Part shown: piece after piece, positions 34,099 to 44,075 of the stretch | Position numbering within the stretch: the first letter of the stretch is position 1 | Layout: each line of letters opens with the position of its first letter | DNA from: Verrucomicrobiota bacterium | GTDB lineage: Bacteria > Chlamydiota > Chlamydiia > Chlamydiales > Rhabdochlamydiaceae | DNA: 64,000 nucleotides | NCBI GenBank assembly: GCA_018239665.1 | Contig: JAFEGV010000003.1 | Span: 1-64,000, forward strand | Reading direction: 5' to 3' | Translations under genes and position numbers: made by a program | The notes under the pieces: generated by a model | The model's input: the letters and a program-made list of their open reading frames with translations, nothing else | The model's database searches: none | Told to the model about the DNA's origin: nothing

Positions 34099-36855
34099 TT
34101 AGATTTGTTGAGGGGCAGGTTGATCGGAAATCGGAGGATTGAAACCGGTGTCCGATACCTTTTCAGGAGGAGGAGGAGGAGTTTTGCGATGGAGATCTTG
34201 GGCTGTCTTTAAACGTCCCCTTTTCTTTTCGATGTCCCATTCTCCGCTCATGATCTCAAGCACGTCTTCACGGTCCAATGTTTCAAATTCCATCAGCATT
34301 TCAGTCATTAACTGAACTTGGTCGCGATGGGATTCGATAAGCTCTCTTGCCCGCACATGCGCTTCATCGAGGATCTTGCGCACCTCGTCATCAATGACTT
34401 TTGCGGTAGCTTCCGAATAGGCTTTTTCATGGTAGTTGGGCATTCCCAGGTATTGACCGCCCTCGGCTCGCTCATCATAAGCGACAGCTCCGAGCTTGTC
34501 CGTCATTCCCCACTCGCAAACCATGCTGCGCACGAGGCGTGTGGCCTGCGTGATGTCCATCTGCGCGCCGCTTGAAATGTCGCTGACAAAGATCTCTTCA
34601 GCAACACGTCCGCCCATCAGGACTGCCAACTGGTCAAGAAGCTCGCGCTTCCAATAGCTTAAGCGGTTCTTTTTAGGCATAAAGTGGGTAGCGCCCAGAG
34701 AAAGTCCTCGTGGGATGATCGTTACTTTATCGACGGGGTCAGAAAATTTCACGCACAGGGCGACGACAGCGTGGCCAGATTCGTGGTATGCGGTAGTCTT
34801 CTTCTCATTTTGATCGATCTCTAAGCTGCGTCTTTCTTTCCCGTAGCGGACCTTGTCGCAAGCTTCAGCGGCATCTTGACCGGTAACTGCACTGCGCCCT
34901 TTTCGAGCAGCCAGCAAAGCAGACTCATTCAAGATGTTCATCAAATCTGCGCCTGATGCGCCTGGAGTATTGCGCGCAATGTGCATTAAATCGACGGTCG
35001 GGTCTAACTTAATCTTGCGTGCATGGACCTTAAGGATCTCAAAACGGCCTTTAATATCCGGCAGATCGATGACGATCCTGCGGTCAAAACGGCCTGGACG
35101 GAGAAGCGCTTTGTCCAAAACGTCTGGCCGGTTTGTCGCAGCGATAAGGATAACCCCCTCATTCGTGTCAAAACCGTCCATTTCGACGAGCAATTGGTTA
35201 AGCGTCTGTTCCCGTTCATCATGTCCGCCGCCGATTCCAGCGCCGCGGTGCCGTCCTACGGCATCGATCTCGTCCATAAAAATAATGCAGGGAGCTTGTT
35301 TTTTAGCTTGTTCGAACATGTCGCGGATACGGCTTGCGCCTACCCCTACAAACATCTCGACGAAGTCTGAACCGGAGATCGAGAAGAAAGGCCGGTCGGC
35401 CTCGCCTGCGACAGCTTTTGCGATCAATGTCTTACCAGTTCCCGGAGCGCCGATGCAAAGCACCCCTTTTGGAATGCGGGCTCCAAGAGCTGTGAACTTG
35501 GTAGGATCTTTAAGGAAGTCAACAACTTCTTGCAGTTCTTCTTTCGCTTCATCGCATCCAGCAACATCTTTGAATGTCACCTTGTTGCGGTCCTTTGTCA
35601 GGAGCTTAGCTGGGGATTTTCCAAAGTTCATCGCGCCTGCTCCTACACCCTTCATCTGTCTTGAAAAGACAAAGTAGAGGAGGAGTACGACCAGGATGAC
35701 TGGCAGCAGGGTGAAGAGGTAGCTTAAGTAATTGGGAGACGGCTCTTCGCTTTTGAATGTTTTTTCCAGAACGAGGTTGCGAGGTTGGTCGGGAGCCTTA
35801 AATACGGTCCCCTTATTGGTTGGGAAATTGTCCCACTCTTGTTTGGCTTGCGCAAACCAATGGCCATAGACTTCAGGGTCTTGCTTTTCTAAAGCTTTTG
35901 TCGATAGCTCTTGGTTATTGAAGAACCAAGTCACATTGGCGACAGACTGGCGGGCCTTGTCCAATTGCGCATCGTTCTTTTCCAGTTCTTCGGAAACGTA
36001 GTTGAACTGCTCGAGCTGCGCCTTATAGGTCCTTACGCTGCGAAGCTGGAGGAGGCGTACGTTTTGCTGGTCTTTGTCAAGATCTGTAATGATCGTATTG
36101 AGCTGGTCGAGGGCGCTGCGGTAGACCGCTAGCTGCTGCTGGGGCGATTGAGGCGCTTTCAGATCAGACGCTTGGGCGACGAGCTGCTCAAGGTTTCGAA
36201 GATCAGATTTCATGGTCTCATTGCCAATGCCGAGAGCATGGGATCGGAAACCTTCGATCAAGGTCAAGAGATCTTTTCCAAAAGCTGCGACCGCTGCAGG
36301 ACTTTGTCCTTGAGAGATTGCTGGGTATAAACGTTCTAGATCGGCGTAGCTTGTGAAGTCCTTGTCTGATACTTTGCGAACGACCACTTCATTTTCTTTG
36401 CTGGCGCTATTGTAGATTGGGTCGACGACGCGGTATCCCCCCTTTGGAATGGGAAGGCCGCTTAGATGGAGGAAGAGGTCGGATGCATCATAAACCGATT
36501 TTCTAGAAGTGGAAAGTTCTCCGTCGAGTTCTTTCTTTTCCCCGGAGAGTTCATGATTGCGATTGAGCAATTCCAAGTAGCGGAAGCGCGATTTCGCATC
36601 ATCCGTCTGACGCTCTTTGAATTTACCGCTAAAGGTCACCAGATTGTCATTCAAAGCAATCTTACGGCTCTCATCTTTCTGGATCAAATCCAAGTTGACC
36701 AAATGTTCGACTTGGTGACTGAAAGCAACTTTACCCGTTTTCTCATTGCTTAAATTTTGTACCGTCAAAATGACGAGGATAGCAGCTAATAAGAAGATAA
36801 AAAAGCCGCCTGGAAACCCTTTCTTGGGCTCATTCTTTAAGTTGTCATTGCTCAT
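34099..36855 (-). CDS. ftsH: ATP-dependent zinc metalloprotease FtsH
   Basis: Membrane AAA+ protease degrading misfolded membrane proteins and regulators. 918 residues, much longer than the ~650 of E. coli but close to chlamydial FtsH. The first membrane helix is at ~15-32. An enlarged, coiled-coil-rich extracytoplasmic region spans ~35-370, and the second helix is at ~376-398. Walker A GAPGTGKT is at 469-476 and Walker B IIFMDEID near 525. The second region of homology holds [21 protein letters not shown], written [13 protein letters not shown] then RPGRFDRR. The zinc site is HESGH at 691-695. CT841. Confidence 0.97.
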   Translation of the reverse strand: MSNDNLKNEPKKGFPGGFFIFLLAAILVILTVQNLSNEKTGKVAFSHQVEHLVNLDLIQKDESRKIALNDNLVTFSGKFKERQTDDAKSRFRYLELLNRNHELSGEKKELDGELSTSRKSVYDASDLFLHLSGLPIPKGGYRVVDPIYNSASKENEVVVRKVSDKDFTSYADLERLYPAISQGQSPAAVAAFGKDLLTLIEGFRSHALGIGNETMKSDLRNLEQLVAQASDLKAPQSPQQQLAVYRSALDQLNTIITDLDKDQQNVRLLQLRSVRTYKAQLEQFNYVSEELEKNDAQLDKARQSVANVTWFFNNQELSTKALEKQDPEVYGHWFAQAKQEWDNFPTNKGTVFKAPDQPRNLVLEKTFKSEEPSPNYLSYLFTLLPVILVVLLLYFVFSRQMKGVGAGAMNFGKSPAKLLTKDRNKVTFKDVAGCDEAKEELQEVVDFLKDPTKFTALGARIPKGVLCIGAPGTGKTLIAKAVAGEADRPFFSISGSDFVEMFVGVGASRIRDMFEQAKKQAPCIIFMDEIDAVGRHRGAGIGGGHDEREQTLNQLLVEMDGFDTNEGVILIAATNRPDVLDKALLRPGRFDRRIVIDLPDIKGRFEILKVHARKIKLDPTVDLMHIARNTPGASGADLMNILNESALLAARKGRSAVTGQDAAEACDKVRYGKERRSLEIDQNEKKTTAYHESGHAVVALCVKFSDPVDKVTIIPRGLSLGATHFMPKKNRLSYWKRELLDQLAVLMGGRVAEEIFVSDISSGAQMDITQATRLVRSMVCEWGMTDKLGAVAYDERAEGGQYLGMPNYHEKAYSEATAKVIDDEVRKILDEAHVRARELIESHRDQVQLMTEMLMEFETLDREDVLEIMSGEWDIEKKRGRLKTAQDLHRKTPPPPPEKVSDTGFNPPISDQPAPQQI

Positions 36856-37154
36856 AATGTTTTTATTTTTTCATGTTTATAGATGACAAATTAAACCACC
36901 TGCATCCGATTAAAGTAAAGAAGTTTCCCAGTTTCCCGATCACCAAAACTTTGATGGTGAGAGCGATAACGAAGAAAATCTACTGTTACTTTGCCCGTTT
37001 CCAAAGAGGCATATAACCCCTTAAGTGCTGGCAGCACACCGTTTCTTCATCGTATCAGAGCCCGAATAATTTGTCTCATTATTTATCGACACTCTGATTT
37101 AAATTAAATGAATTAAGATGTTTACGGATGAAAATAAATTAATTAAAGCCAGAT

Positions 37155-38120
37155 TTAACCATCTTGATTAAAGATCAAAACTCCGCAATTAATATGGATT
37201 ACTCCTGATTTAAGCGGAAACCGCTTGTTGCTTTCCCGCTCCAACAATCCCGCGCAAATCGCCTGTAAGACCTCATATGACACATGCAGCTTTTGCTTCT
37301 CAACCCATATTTTCAGCAGCCATCGCAACTCCAATGCCTCCTTGACCTCTGTCAAGTCCCATTGGGTAGTTGGACCTGTGCAGACCAGCTTTTTCCAATG
37401 CGGTTCGCACCTTTTCATTAGGTAGGCATGAATTTCGGCAGACGCTGAGGCAGCTTTACAGAGATTATGGCTAATTTCCTTGCCAAACTGAGCGGAAAGG
37501 CTGGGAATGATCTGGGACCTCATCCTCCCTCTCAAAAACCGAGGGTCGAGGTTCGAGCCATCGATAAAGGGAGCATGCCCTCGTTCTTCCAGCCAAAGGG
37601 CCAGCTCTTTTTTGGTGATCCCTAAAAGAGGCCTTAAGGTCCGCATCCCCCCCATCCTCCCCTCGGCCTCGATTCCCGGCCAGTGCATCGGATGGGCCCC
37701 TTCCAACAATCTTTTTAAGACCGTTTCCGCCTGGTCATCGGCTTGATGGGCAAGCAACAGACCTTGAGCATCGGTCTCCCTATAGACTTCCTGAAAAAAT
37801 CGGAACCTAGAATCTCTTGCTTTTTCTTCGGCGTTCCTCTGCAGCATCCCGTTTCCACTTAAGCGGCAAGAGAACAATTTAAGCTGCAGCCCTTCCGCTT
37901 CGGCGGCAATCGCCCGCGCCTCGTCGGCGCTCTCCGCCCTCCAGCCATGGTCGACATGGGCCAGGCAAAGCTCTAGACGAAGCGCGTTGCGGCACTCTAG
38001 CAAGAGATAAAGCAGAGCTTTGGAATCCGGCCCTCCGGAATACCCTAGCAAAAGGGGCCTCCCCGGCTCGCACCGAGGAGCTAAGAACGCCCTCACCTTC
38101 TGGACTAATGGATCTCTCAT
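37155..38120 (-). CDS. tilS: tRNA(Ile)-lysidine synthetase
   Basis: Modifies C34 of the minor tRNA-Ile(CAU) to lysidine so that it reads AUA; essential in most bacteria. 321 residues from ATG 38120; a GTG at 38156 could add 12. The PP-loop motif is YSGGPDSKALL (residues 27-37). HVDHGWRAESADEA and LAHQADDQAETVLKRLLEG are diagnostic. C-terminal domain is short, as in Chlamydia (CT840, mesJ). It follows ftsH by ~300 bases of AT-rich DNA on the same strand. Confidence 0.94.
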   Translation of the reverse strand: MRDPLVQKVRAFLAPRCEPGRPLLLGYSGGPDSKALLYLLLECRNALRLELCLAHVDHGWRAESADEARAIAAEAEGLQLKLFSCRLSGNGMLQRNAEEKARDSRFRFFQEVYRETDAQGLLLAHQADDQAETVLKRLLEGAHPMHWPGIEAEGRMGGMRTLRPLLGITKKELALWLEERGHAPFIDGSNLDPRFLRGRMRSQIIPSLSAQFGKEISHNLCKAASASAEIHAYLMKRCEPHWKKLVCTGPTTQWDLTEVKEALELRWLLKIWVEKQKLHVSYEVLQAICAGLLERESNKRFPLKSGVIHINCGVLIFNQDG

Positions 38121-38300
38121 AAACTGCCGTCTTAATCTTCTTTCTATGATTAACACAGCCTATTCTGCCTCATCGGCACAGCTTCCGTCAAAATCCATTT
38201 TTCTCATGCGACGGCAGGCCAGCTCAAGAAATGAGATTGATTATTAATAAACATATTTCGAAAATGAACATTCTTTTCTTCAACCCATAAGGAGGAGAAT

Positions 38301-39884
38301 ATGAAAGGGATAACATCTTATTTCCTTACAGCCCTGACGTTGTGCTCGACTGTCTGCTCAGTAGACATCAGCAACTTAAACCACTGCGTTGACGACATCA
38401 AAGAAGCAATAGCAAAAGAACAGACCGTTCAACTGTTTAGTTCAAATTATGCAAAACTGCTGAGCGACTTGCACCAAGCCGGCTTGCGCAATGCATTCCC
38501 TCCCATCTACCAACAGCAGGTCTTTGATCCATTCCTAGGCTATTTGACTCAGTTGGGAGAATCTAGTTTCGACAACATATTCTCAAATTCCAGCAGCGAT
38601 CCTGAAGCTAACTTCCTTCAGGCCATTCTTCCTGACGTTTGCGAGGCAATACTGCAAAATGGGACCCACTTCGCAGCGCCTTCAACCAGCGCTTTTCAAG
38701 AAGTGGTCAATGATCTCTATAGCGGGTTTTTAAGCCAAGAAAGCCGCGTCAGCAAAGAGACCGGCCAGCCGATCAAGCCGCCGGACAAAGGCGTGCTTCC
38801 TCCCATTGTAAAATGGGGCAATCCCGATGCCGGGCCCTACACCTGGCCTGCGGATGCCACTGAGGAATTAAACATCCACAGCGCCGTCGTCAGCCTTCCT
38901 CCTGCGCATCTTAACAGAGGGCTTCTTGCCTGGTCTGCGCTCCCTCATGAGACCTGCGGCCATGACATCCTCCACGCAGACAACGGCCTCATCGACGAGC
39001 TTGCCGATGTTGTTTATAAAGGAGTTTTAGCAGGAACTAAAGATGCCTTTCTAGCTAACTATTGGAAACAGTGCATCGATGAGACAGCGTCCGATGTGTT
39101 GGGAGTATTGAACACAGGGCCGACGACAGGCATGGGGCTGATCGGGTATTTTCGAGGCCTAATGGGAGGCCCTCTGCGCAGCGTAGGAGCATTGCCCCCT
39201 TTGGACACCCATCCTGTGGACATTTTGAGGGCATACCTTGCAGCGCACGTCGTTTCCCAGCTGTCCTTTTCCGGAGCAAAGGAATGGAGCGCAGCGATAA
39301 AAAGCGAAGCGCAAAAAGATTTAAAAACAATCTACTTGGTCGACTCTAGGAAACGGTACACACGTCTTTCAACCGATAAGGCCATTCATTCGGCTGAAAT
39401 CGTGGGCGATGTCATTATCAACACTAAATTAAAATCTTTAGAAAATCATTCGTTGAAGGAGATCCAAGATTGGACCGATGCAGATCAAAAGATCGTCGAC
39501 GCGCTAGCGGCTGAGCTCAGAGCCGGGTCAGCTTTGACCAGCGAGTTCAAAACAAACGATTTTTATGCGGCGCATGTCGTTGCGGCGGCAGTCCAAGAAG
39601 CGCTGAAAGCAGGTTCAAATGTCCAGACCCTCTTTGACCGGATGATCGGATATCTCGATGTCATGCACCAATACAACACTGTTTGGTACCCAACATCATC
39701 CACTCCGTCAGCCTGCACCTGCAATTGCCAATGCGATTGCTGCACAAAATGTCAGCAGCAGGCGAAAGCTTCCGCAAAACCCGTGGCTAACCTCATTCAT
39801 AAAAGGCTGGCCCATAAAGAGGTCCACCTCTTGAGTTCAGAGGCAGAACTTGCTAGCCAAGAGGATCTTTTGGTTCTTCAGTAA
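38301..39884 (+). CDS. Secreted putative zinc metalloprotease (HEXXGH)
   Basis: A 527-residue exported protein with signal peptide MKGITSYFLTALTLCSTVCS. I do not recognise the family as a whole. Residues 216-221 read HETCGH, the HEXXGH form (His ligands five apart) known from dipeptidyl peptidase III (M49), not the common HEXXH. About 40 residues on, CIDETASDVLG (Glu261) resembles the EECRAD glutamate-ligand motif of M49. A Cys-rich cluster near residue 478 (CTCNCQCDCCTKC) may bind metal or form disulfides. Strong AAGGAGGAG ribosome site. Own terminator. Enzyme activity is inferred from the motif only. Confidence 0.65.
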   Translation: MKGITSYFLTALTLCSTVCSVDISNLNHCVDDIKEAIAKEQTVQLFSSNYAKLLSDLHQAGLRNAFPPIYQQQVFDPFLGYLTQLGESSFDNIFSNSSSDPEANFLQAILPDVCEAILQNGTHFAAPSTSAFQEVVNDLYSGFLSQESRVSKETGQPIKPPDKGVLPPIVKWGNPDAGPYTWPADATEELNIHSAVVSLPPAHLNRGLLAWSALPHETCGHDILHADNGLIDELADVVYKGVLAGTKDAFLANYWKQCIDETASDVLGVLNTGPTTGMGLIGYFRGLMGGPLRSVGALPPLDTHPVDILRAYLAAHVVSQLSFSGAKEWSAAIKSEAQKDLKTIYLVDSRKRYTRLSTDKAIHSAEIVGDVIINTKLKSLENHSLKEIQDWTDADQKIVDALAAELRAGSALTSEFKTNDFYAAHVVAAAVQEALKAGSNVQTLFDRMIGYLDVMHQYNTVWYPTSSTPSACTCNCQCDCCTKCQQQAKASAKPVANLIHKRLAHKEVHLLSSEAELASQEDLLVLQ

Positions 39885-39903
39885 CTGCTGTTACGCGTTA
39901 AAG

Positions 39904-39938
39904 AAACCCCGTGCGAATAGGACGGGGTTTTTCTTTTT
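39904..39938 (+). terminator. Terminator of the HEXXGH gene
   Basis: Perfect nine-base stem AAACCCCGT / ACGGGGTTT with a nine-base loop, then TTCTTTTTC. Confidence 0.88.
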
Positions 39939-40049
39939 CAAAATTTTATTTAAAATCCAAAACTTGATAGTTCGCCTCCCCTGCCGCAGGCTTCTTGAAA
40001 CTCGGCTTTTCTATTTTCTAAAAGGGAGCAATAGAATAAAATGACCCTG

Positions 40050-40225
40050 TTGTAACCTGAAATTTGGGTTCATTTCATAGGACCTTGCCGCATCCTGCGA
40101 GCACTTTTCAAAGATTTTGGCGCGTCCATAGGTGCTTTCAGCTATTGAACGCTCCAAAATCCTCGAAAATTGCCTCGCAATCTGCGACAATTTCCTATAA
40201 ACTCAACCCAAAATTCAGGTTGTTA
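40050..40225. mobile_element. 176-bp foldback/MITE-like element 3
   Basis: Full-length imperfect palindrome. The outer arms pair over AACCTGAA(A/T)TTTGGGTT and, past two mismatches, ATAGGA. Pairing resumes inward at TTG(C/T)CGCA, TGCGAG, TTTTC and GATTTTGG. No coding capacity. It fills most of the gap between the HEXXGH gene and lptF and ends 19 bases before the lptF start, so it forms the leader or promoter region of lptFG. Confidence 0.7.
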
Positions 40226-40244
40226 TAGCGAAGAACATGACCAT

Positions 40245-41348
40245 ATGCCGATAATTTGGCGCTATTTATTGCGCTCCTTCTTTCAAGTCCTTGTCCTGTG
40301 CGTCAGCAGCTTTATTGCCGTGCTGCTCGTTCTCCGCTTTCAAGAAATTGCCCGGTTTGCCTCTTCCGGCACCGACAAACTCAAAGTCCTCTTGTTCGCC
40401 TTACTTCAGGTTCCCTACATTTTGCCTATTGCGATCCCTGTATCCTGCTTGATCACGGCGATGCTCTTGTTCCAAAGGCTGAGCAAGACCCATGAACTGA
40501 CGGCATTCCGCACATGCGGCCTTGGCTTAAAGCCGATCACAACCCCTCTTATTTTTGCAGGTCTGTTCCTAGCCCTTCTCAACCTGACGATCTCCTGTGA
40601 AATCGCTCCCCGCTGCCGCGCCCTGTCGAAAGAGCTGATCTACCAAACGGCTGCTAAAAACCCTCTTTTCCTCCTCCAGAAGGAAAGTCTTGTTAAGCTG
40701 AAGAACGCCTATGTCGACATGAAGGTGTTAAAATCAGGGAAGTACGCTGAAGACGTCGTTTTTGCAATCAAGAACAGTTCGAACAACCGGCTTACCCTGA
40801 TGATCGCCAAGGAGCTTTCTCTTCGAGGAGAACTTCTCAAGGGAGAGCAAGTCGCCCTGATATCAAGCGTCGATCCCAAAAAAGGGAGCGGCTTTGATCA
40901 TCTCGTGATTGAAAACCAGGCAGTCATGAACACAAAAGCCTCCAATTTGAGCCAATACACCCAAAACAACGACTGGAACGCAACTTACGACTACCAATCG
41001 CTTCGGATGATCTTGGCTCGGGAATCTTTAGAAAAGGACCACCACTCTATCTTTTCAATTGGAAGAAGCGCTCAGCTCGAGCTCTCCCGCAGGCTTTCCA
41101 TCTCAATAGCCGCGTTCACGTTCACGTTGATCGGCGTTGCGTTCGGGATCCAGATCAGCCGCAACCGCTCCAAAAAAGGGATCATTTACGCCATTGCGCT
41201 CGCTTCCTTTTATCTGGTCTGCTTCGTCACCGCAAAGTCCTTAAAACACTGCCCCGCCATCTCCTCCATGATCTTCCTCCTTCCCCACCCATTGATCATC
41301 CTCCTGTGCTTGCGATCGTTAAAATCGATTAATGAAGGTGTCGAATGA
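40245..41348 (+). CDS. lptF: LPS export permease LptF (YjgP/YjgQ family)
   Basis: One of two related inner-membrane subunits of the Lpt ABC exporter moving lipooligosaccharide to the outer membrane. 367 residues from ATG 40245. Three N-terminal helices (SFFQVLVLCVSSFIAVLLVL; VPYILPIAIPVSCLITAMLL; ITTPLIFAGLFLALLNLTI), a large periplasmic jellyroll region, and three C-terminal helices. LTAFRTCGLGLKPI is the family coupling segment. The longer frame to 40170 runs into the foldback element. The stop overlaps lptG by four bases. Assignment of F versus G is by order. Confidence 0.85.
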   Translation: MPIIWRYLLRSFFQVLVLCVSSFIAVLLVLRFQEIARFASSGTDKLKVLLFALLQVPYILPIAIPVSCLITAMLLFQRLSKTHELTAFRTCGLGLKPITTPLIFAGLFLALLNLTISCEIAPRCRALSKELIYQTAAKNPLFLLQKESLVKLKNAYVDMKVLKSGKYAEDVVFAIKNSSNNRLTLMIAKELSLRGELLKGEQVALISSVDPKKGSGFDHLVIENQAVMNTKASNLSQYTQNNDWNATYDYQSLRMILARESLEKDHHSIFSIGRSAQLELSRRLSISIAAFTFTLIGVAFGIQISRNRSKKGIIYAIALASFYLVCFVTAKSLKHCPAISSMIFLLPHPLIILLCLRSLKSINEGVE

Positions 41349-42418
41349 ACTTGATTTGGGAACGGTACATCTTCCGAGAAACGGTAAAAGTCTTTTTCCT
41401 CTTTTTGGGCTGTTTTTACTTCCTATACGCGATGATCGACTATTCGACCCATATGCAGGACTTTATCGTCGACAAGCGGATCCAGATCTCCCATATGATC
41501 GGCTACTACAGCTTCATGTTCATCAAGCGGGCCGACCTGATCGTTCCCCTTGCCGCTTTGATCGCCTGCATCAAACAGCTGCTATCGATGACGCACAATG
41601 GAGAGCTCGTTGCCCTGCAGGCCTCCGGCGTCTCGCTAAAAAAAATCGCCCGTCCTCTCATCCTCTTATGCGGGCTATGCACCCTCTTTAATTACTTGAG
41701 CTTCGAGTTCTTTCTCCCTTCCAGCCTTAATTTTCTCGACCGCTTCCGCGAGCGGCATTTCAAACATGCCCGCCGAGGCGCGCGCTCAGAACCTGTCCAC
41801 GCCCTCTACCTAAAGGATGGATCGAAGATCATCTATCAGACCAAAGATGCGGAGAAAAACCAGTTTTTCGACGTGTTCTGGATCCGCTCTTCCGATGACA
41901 TCTGGCGCATGAAGACGTTAACGACAGACCCTGAAAATCCGATCGGGTCTTTTGTCGATCACATCCAAAGGAACAAACAGGGCAATTTGATCAAGTCGGA
42001 GACTTTTGAAACTTATGCCTTTTCTCCATTCAAATGGCAGCCCGACCTGGCCGGAAAAGGATATGTCCCTATCGAAAACAGAAAGATCAGCGAGCTCGTC
42101 CACCTCCTCAATTCGAAAAAACGGGCAACAGCCGTCGAACGGCCGCAAATCCTCAGCTACCTGTTGTATAAATGCGTCATGCCCCTGCTCCCGCTTCTTT
42201 CATTCATAGCCATCTTCCCCTATTGCGTCCGCTACTCGCGTCAAACGCCGATTTTCTTAATTTACACACTGGCCATCTTTAGTTTCGTTACCTTCGGCGC
42301 CATCATGGACGCCGCTCTCATTTTAGGAGAAAATAATGTGATCCCCCCATTTGCAGCAGTATTTGGACCTTTTCTGATCTGCTCAATGGCCTTTGGATGG
42401 AAATTTGCAAAAACTTAA
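41345..42418 (+). CDS. lptG: LPS export permease LptG (YjgP/YjgQ family)
   Basis: Partner permease of LptF, 357 residues, translationally coupled by an ATGA overlap. It has the same 3+3 helix plan: MNLIWERYIFRETVKVFFLFL start, IVPLAALIACIKQLLSM helix with the coupling phrase LVALQASGVSLKKIARP, and a C-terminal helical bundle (PLLPLLSFIAIFPYCVRYS onward). The pair corresponds to the chlamydial permeases near CT838-CT839. Confidence 0.87.
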   Translation: MNLIWERYIFRETVKVFFLFLGCFYFLYAMIDYSTHMQDFIVDKRIQISHMIGYYSFMFIKRADLIVPLAALIACIKQLLSMTHNGELVALQASGVSLKKIARPLILLCGLCTLFNYLSFEFFLPSSLNFLDRFRERHFKHARRGARSEPVHALYLKDGSKIIYQTKDAEKNQFFDVFWIRSSDDIWRMKTLTTDPENPIGSFVDHIQRNKQGNLIKSETFETYAFSPFKWQPDLAGKGYVPIENRKISELVHLLNSKKRATAVERPQILSYLLYKCVMPLLPLLSFIAIFPYCVRYSRQTPIFLIYTLAIFSFVTFGAIMDAALILGENNVIPPFAAVFGPFLICSMAFGWKFAKT

Positions 42419-42433
42419 ACGAGCGAGCATTTA

Positions 42434-43231
42434 ATGAACGATATCGACTCTTGCCACTTTAACCAATCTGTTAACCCTGAAAAAAAATGGAAATGGAAGA
42501 CCCTGCTTTTCTGCCATGTCTTGGTAACGGTCATGCTGACCACCTTATTCCTTCCTTCTACAAAGGGTTTTTGGGAAGTCATCGATGTCGCGTTTTTTAA
42601 ATTCGTCAACGGCTCATTAGAAGGAAGACCGAACTGGCAAGTGTTTTGGGCCCTGGCCAACCACAAGCTGGCGGACTGGGTTGAAGATCTATGCGTCCTG
42701 ATCTTCTTCTTCATTTACGTCAAGCAGGCCGTCAGAAGCCTGCGCCCTCGGAAGATCGCTGAACTCTTGTTCTGCGTCCTTTACATCGCGGCGATCATCT
42801 ACTTCGTCAACCGGATGCTCTTTAGAGAAAATTTAAGCATTCCCCGTTTAAGCCCGACCCTTGTCGTCGACTCGAGCATCCGCTTATCGGAACACATCCC
42901 CTGGCTGCATATCAAAGACGACTCCTCTAAGAGCTTTCCCGGAGACCATGGAACGACCGCCCTTCTCTTTGCTGCAAGCTTTTCCTACCTTGCCGGCTGG
43001 CGCCTCGGGATCCTCGCTTCTCTATACGCCGCTTTCCTCTGCATGCCCCGTTTGATCACAGGAGCCCATTGGTTCTCCGACGTGATCGTCGGCAGCGGAT
43101 CGATCACCCTGTTGTTCTTGGCCTGGGCCTTCTGCACGCCGCTATTCCAAACCTGCGTCAACGGGCTCGAGCGTTTTTTCAAGGCCTGTATGAATATCAA
43201 GAAAAGATGGGGCGCATTGCCGGAAGCGTAA
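42434..43231 (+). CDS. PAP2-family membrane phosphatase
   Basis: A 265-residue multi-pass membrane protein with a PAP2 (type 2 phosphatidic acid phosphatase) signature: K-SFPGDHGTTALLF (second motif, catalytic His) and CMPRLITGAHWFSDVIVG (third motif). The first motif is less clear. Starts 15 bases after lptG, so is likely in the same operon. That context suggests a lipid A or undecaprenyl-phosphate related phosphatase, which is inference. No terminator is visible before the convergent reductase gene. Confidence 0.83.
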   Translation: MNDIDSCHFNQSVNPEKKWKWKTLLFCHVLVTVMLTTLFLPSTKGFWEVIDVAFFKFVNGSLEGRPNWQVFWALANHKLADWVEDLCVLIFFFIYVKQAVRSLRPRKIAELLFCVLYIAAIIYFVNRMLFRENLSIPRLSPTLVVDSSIRLSEHIPWLHIKDDSSKSFPGDHGTTALLFAASFSYLAGWRLGILASLYAAFLCMPRLITGAHWFSDVIVGSGSITLLFLAWAFCTPLFQTCVNGLERFFKACMNIKKRWGALPEA

Positions 43232-43247
43232 GAAGCGTTCTCTGAAT

Positions 43248-44063
43248 TTATCCCCAGTTCGCGCCGGGTTTTACAGAACTAGACCAGGGGCCAGTGCATG
43301 TCTGTCCCTGTTCTTTTTGATTGATGAGCTGAATTTCCTCCATCTCCTTTTCCGTCAGCTGAAAATCGAACAAGCTCATGTACTCGTCCACATGCTGGCC
43401 GGACACCTTGCTCACGACAGGCATCCCGAGCTGCAGAGCCCAGCGCCATGCCACTTGGGCAGCGCTTTTATGGTACTTGTCCCCTATCGATTTTAGGTGC
43501 AGATCCTGGCACACCTTCCCCTTGGCTAGCGGACGGTATGCGCACAGGACAACCCCTTTCTCATCACAGTACCGCTTCAACTCCCATTGTTGAAAAAGAG
43601 GATGGAACTCGACCTGGTTCACTAAAATAGGAAAATGACGCTCAAAGCACCATTTCATCTGCGGCTGGGTAAAGTTGCTGACGCCAACTCCACCGATCTT
43701 ACCCTCTCCTTGCAATTGGACTAGCTCGTCCAAAATCTTCGCCATCGGCAAGTCTTCATCAGGGCTATGCACCAAGAGCAGATCGATCTTCCGGTCAAGA
43801 TCACGCAAGCTTTTTTCAACCGAATGGCGAACGCCTTTTTCAAAATCGTTCCGGTTATGCTTAACAGTCAGAAAAAGCTGGTGGTTAGCAATCTTTGCTT
43901 TCTTGATTGCCCGGCACACCATCTCTTCATTGGCATATCCTGTTGCAGCATCGACATGGCGCACGCCCTTTTCGAGGGCGTGCACGACAGTATCTTCTGT
44001 CACTTTCGACGTGCCGACTCCGAGCAATGGCAGCTGTTTTCCATTCTTTAAGACAATTGCCAT
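43248..44063 (-). CDS. Aldo/keto reductase
   Basis: A 271-residue NADPH-dependent reductase of carbonyl compounds. The family start LPLLGVGTSK, catalytic Asp38 and Tyr43 in HVDAATGYANE, Lys in LTVKHNR and His in LLVHSPDEDLP form the tetrad; VGVSNF is conserved. Substrate unknown. It is 12 bases downstream of the SpeD-like gene on the same strand. Confidence 0.93.
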   Translation of the reverse strand: MAIVLKNGKQLPLLGVGTSKVTEDTVVHALEKGVRHVDAATGYANEEMVCRAIKKAKIANHQLFLTVKHNRNDFEKGVRHSVEKSLRDLDRKIDLLLVHSPDEDLPMAKILDELVQLQGEGKIGGVGVSNFTQPQMKWCFERHFPILVNQVEFHPLFQQWELKRYCDEKGVVLCAYRPLAKGKVCQDLHLKSIGDKYHKSAAQVAWRWALQLGMPVVSKVSGQHVDEYMSLFDFQLTEKEMEEIQLINQKEQGQTCTGPWSSSVKPGANWG

Positions 44064-44075
44064 ATCAGCCTTAGG

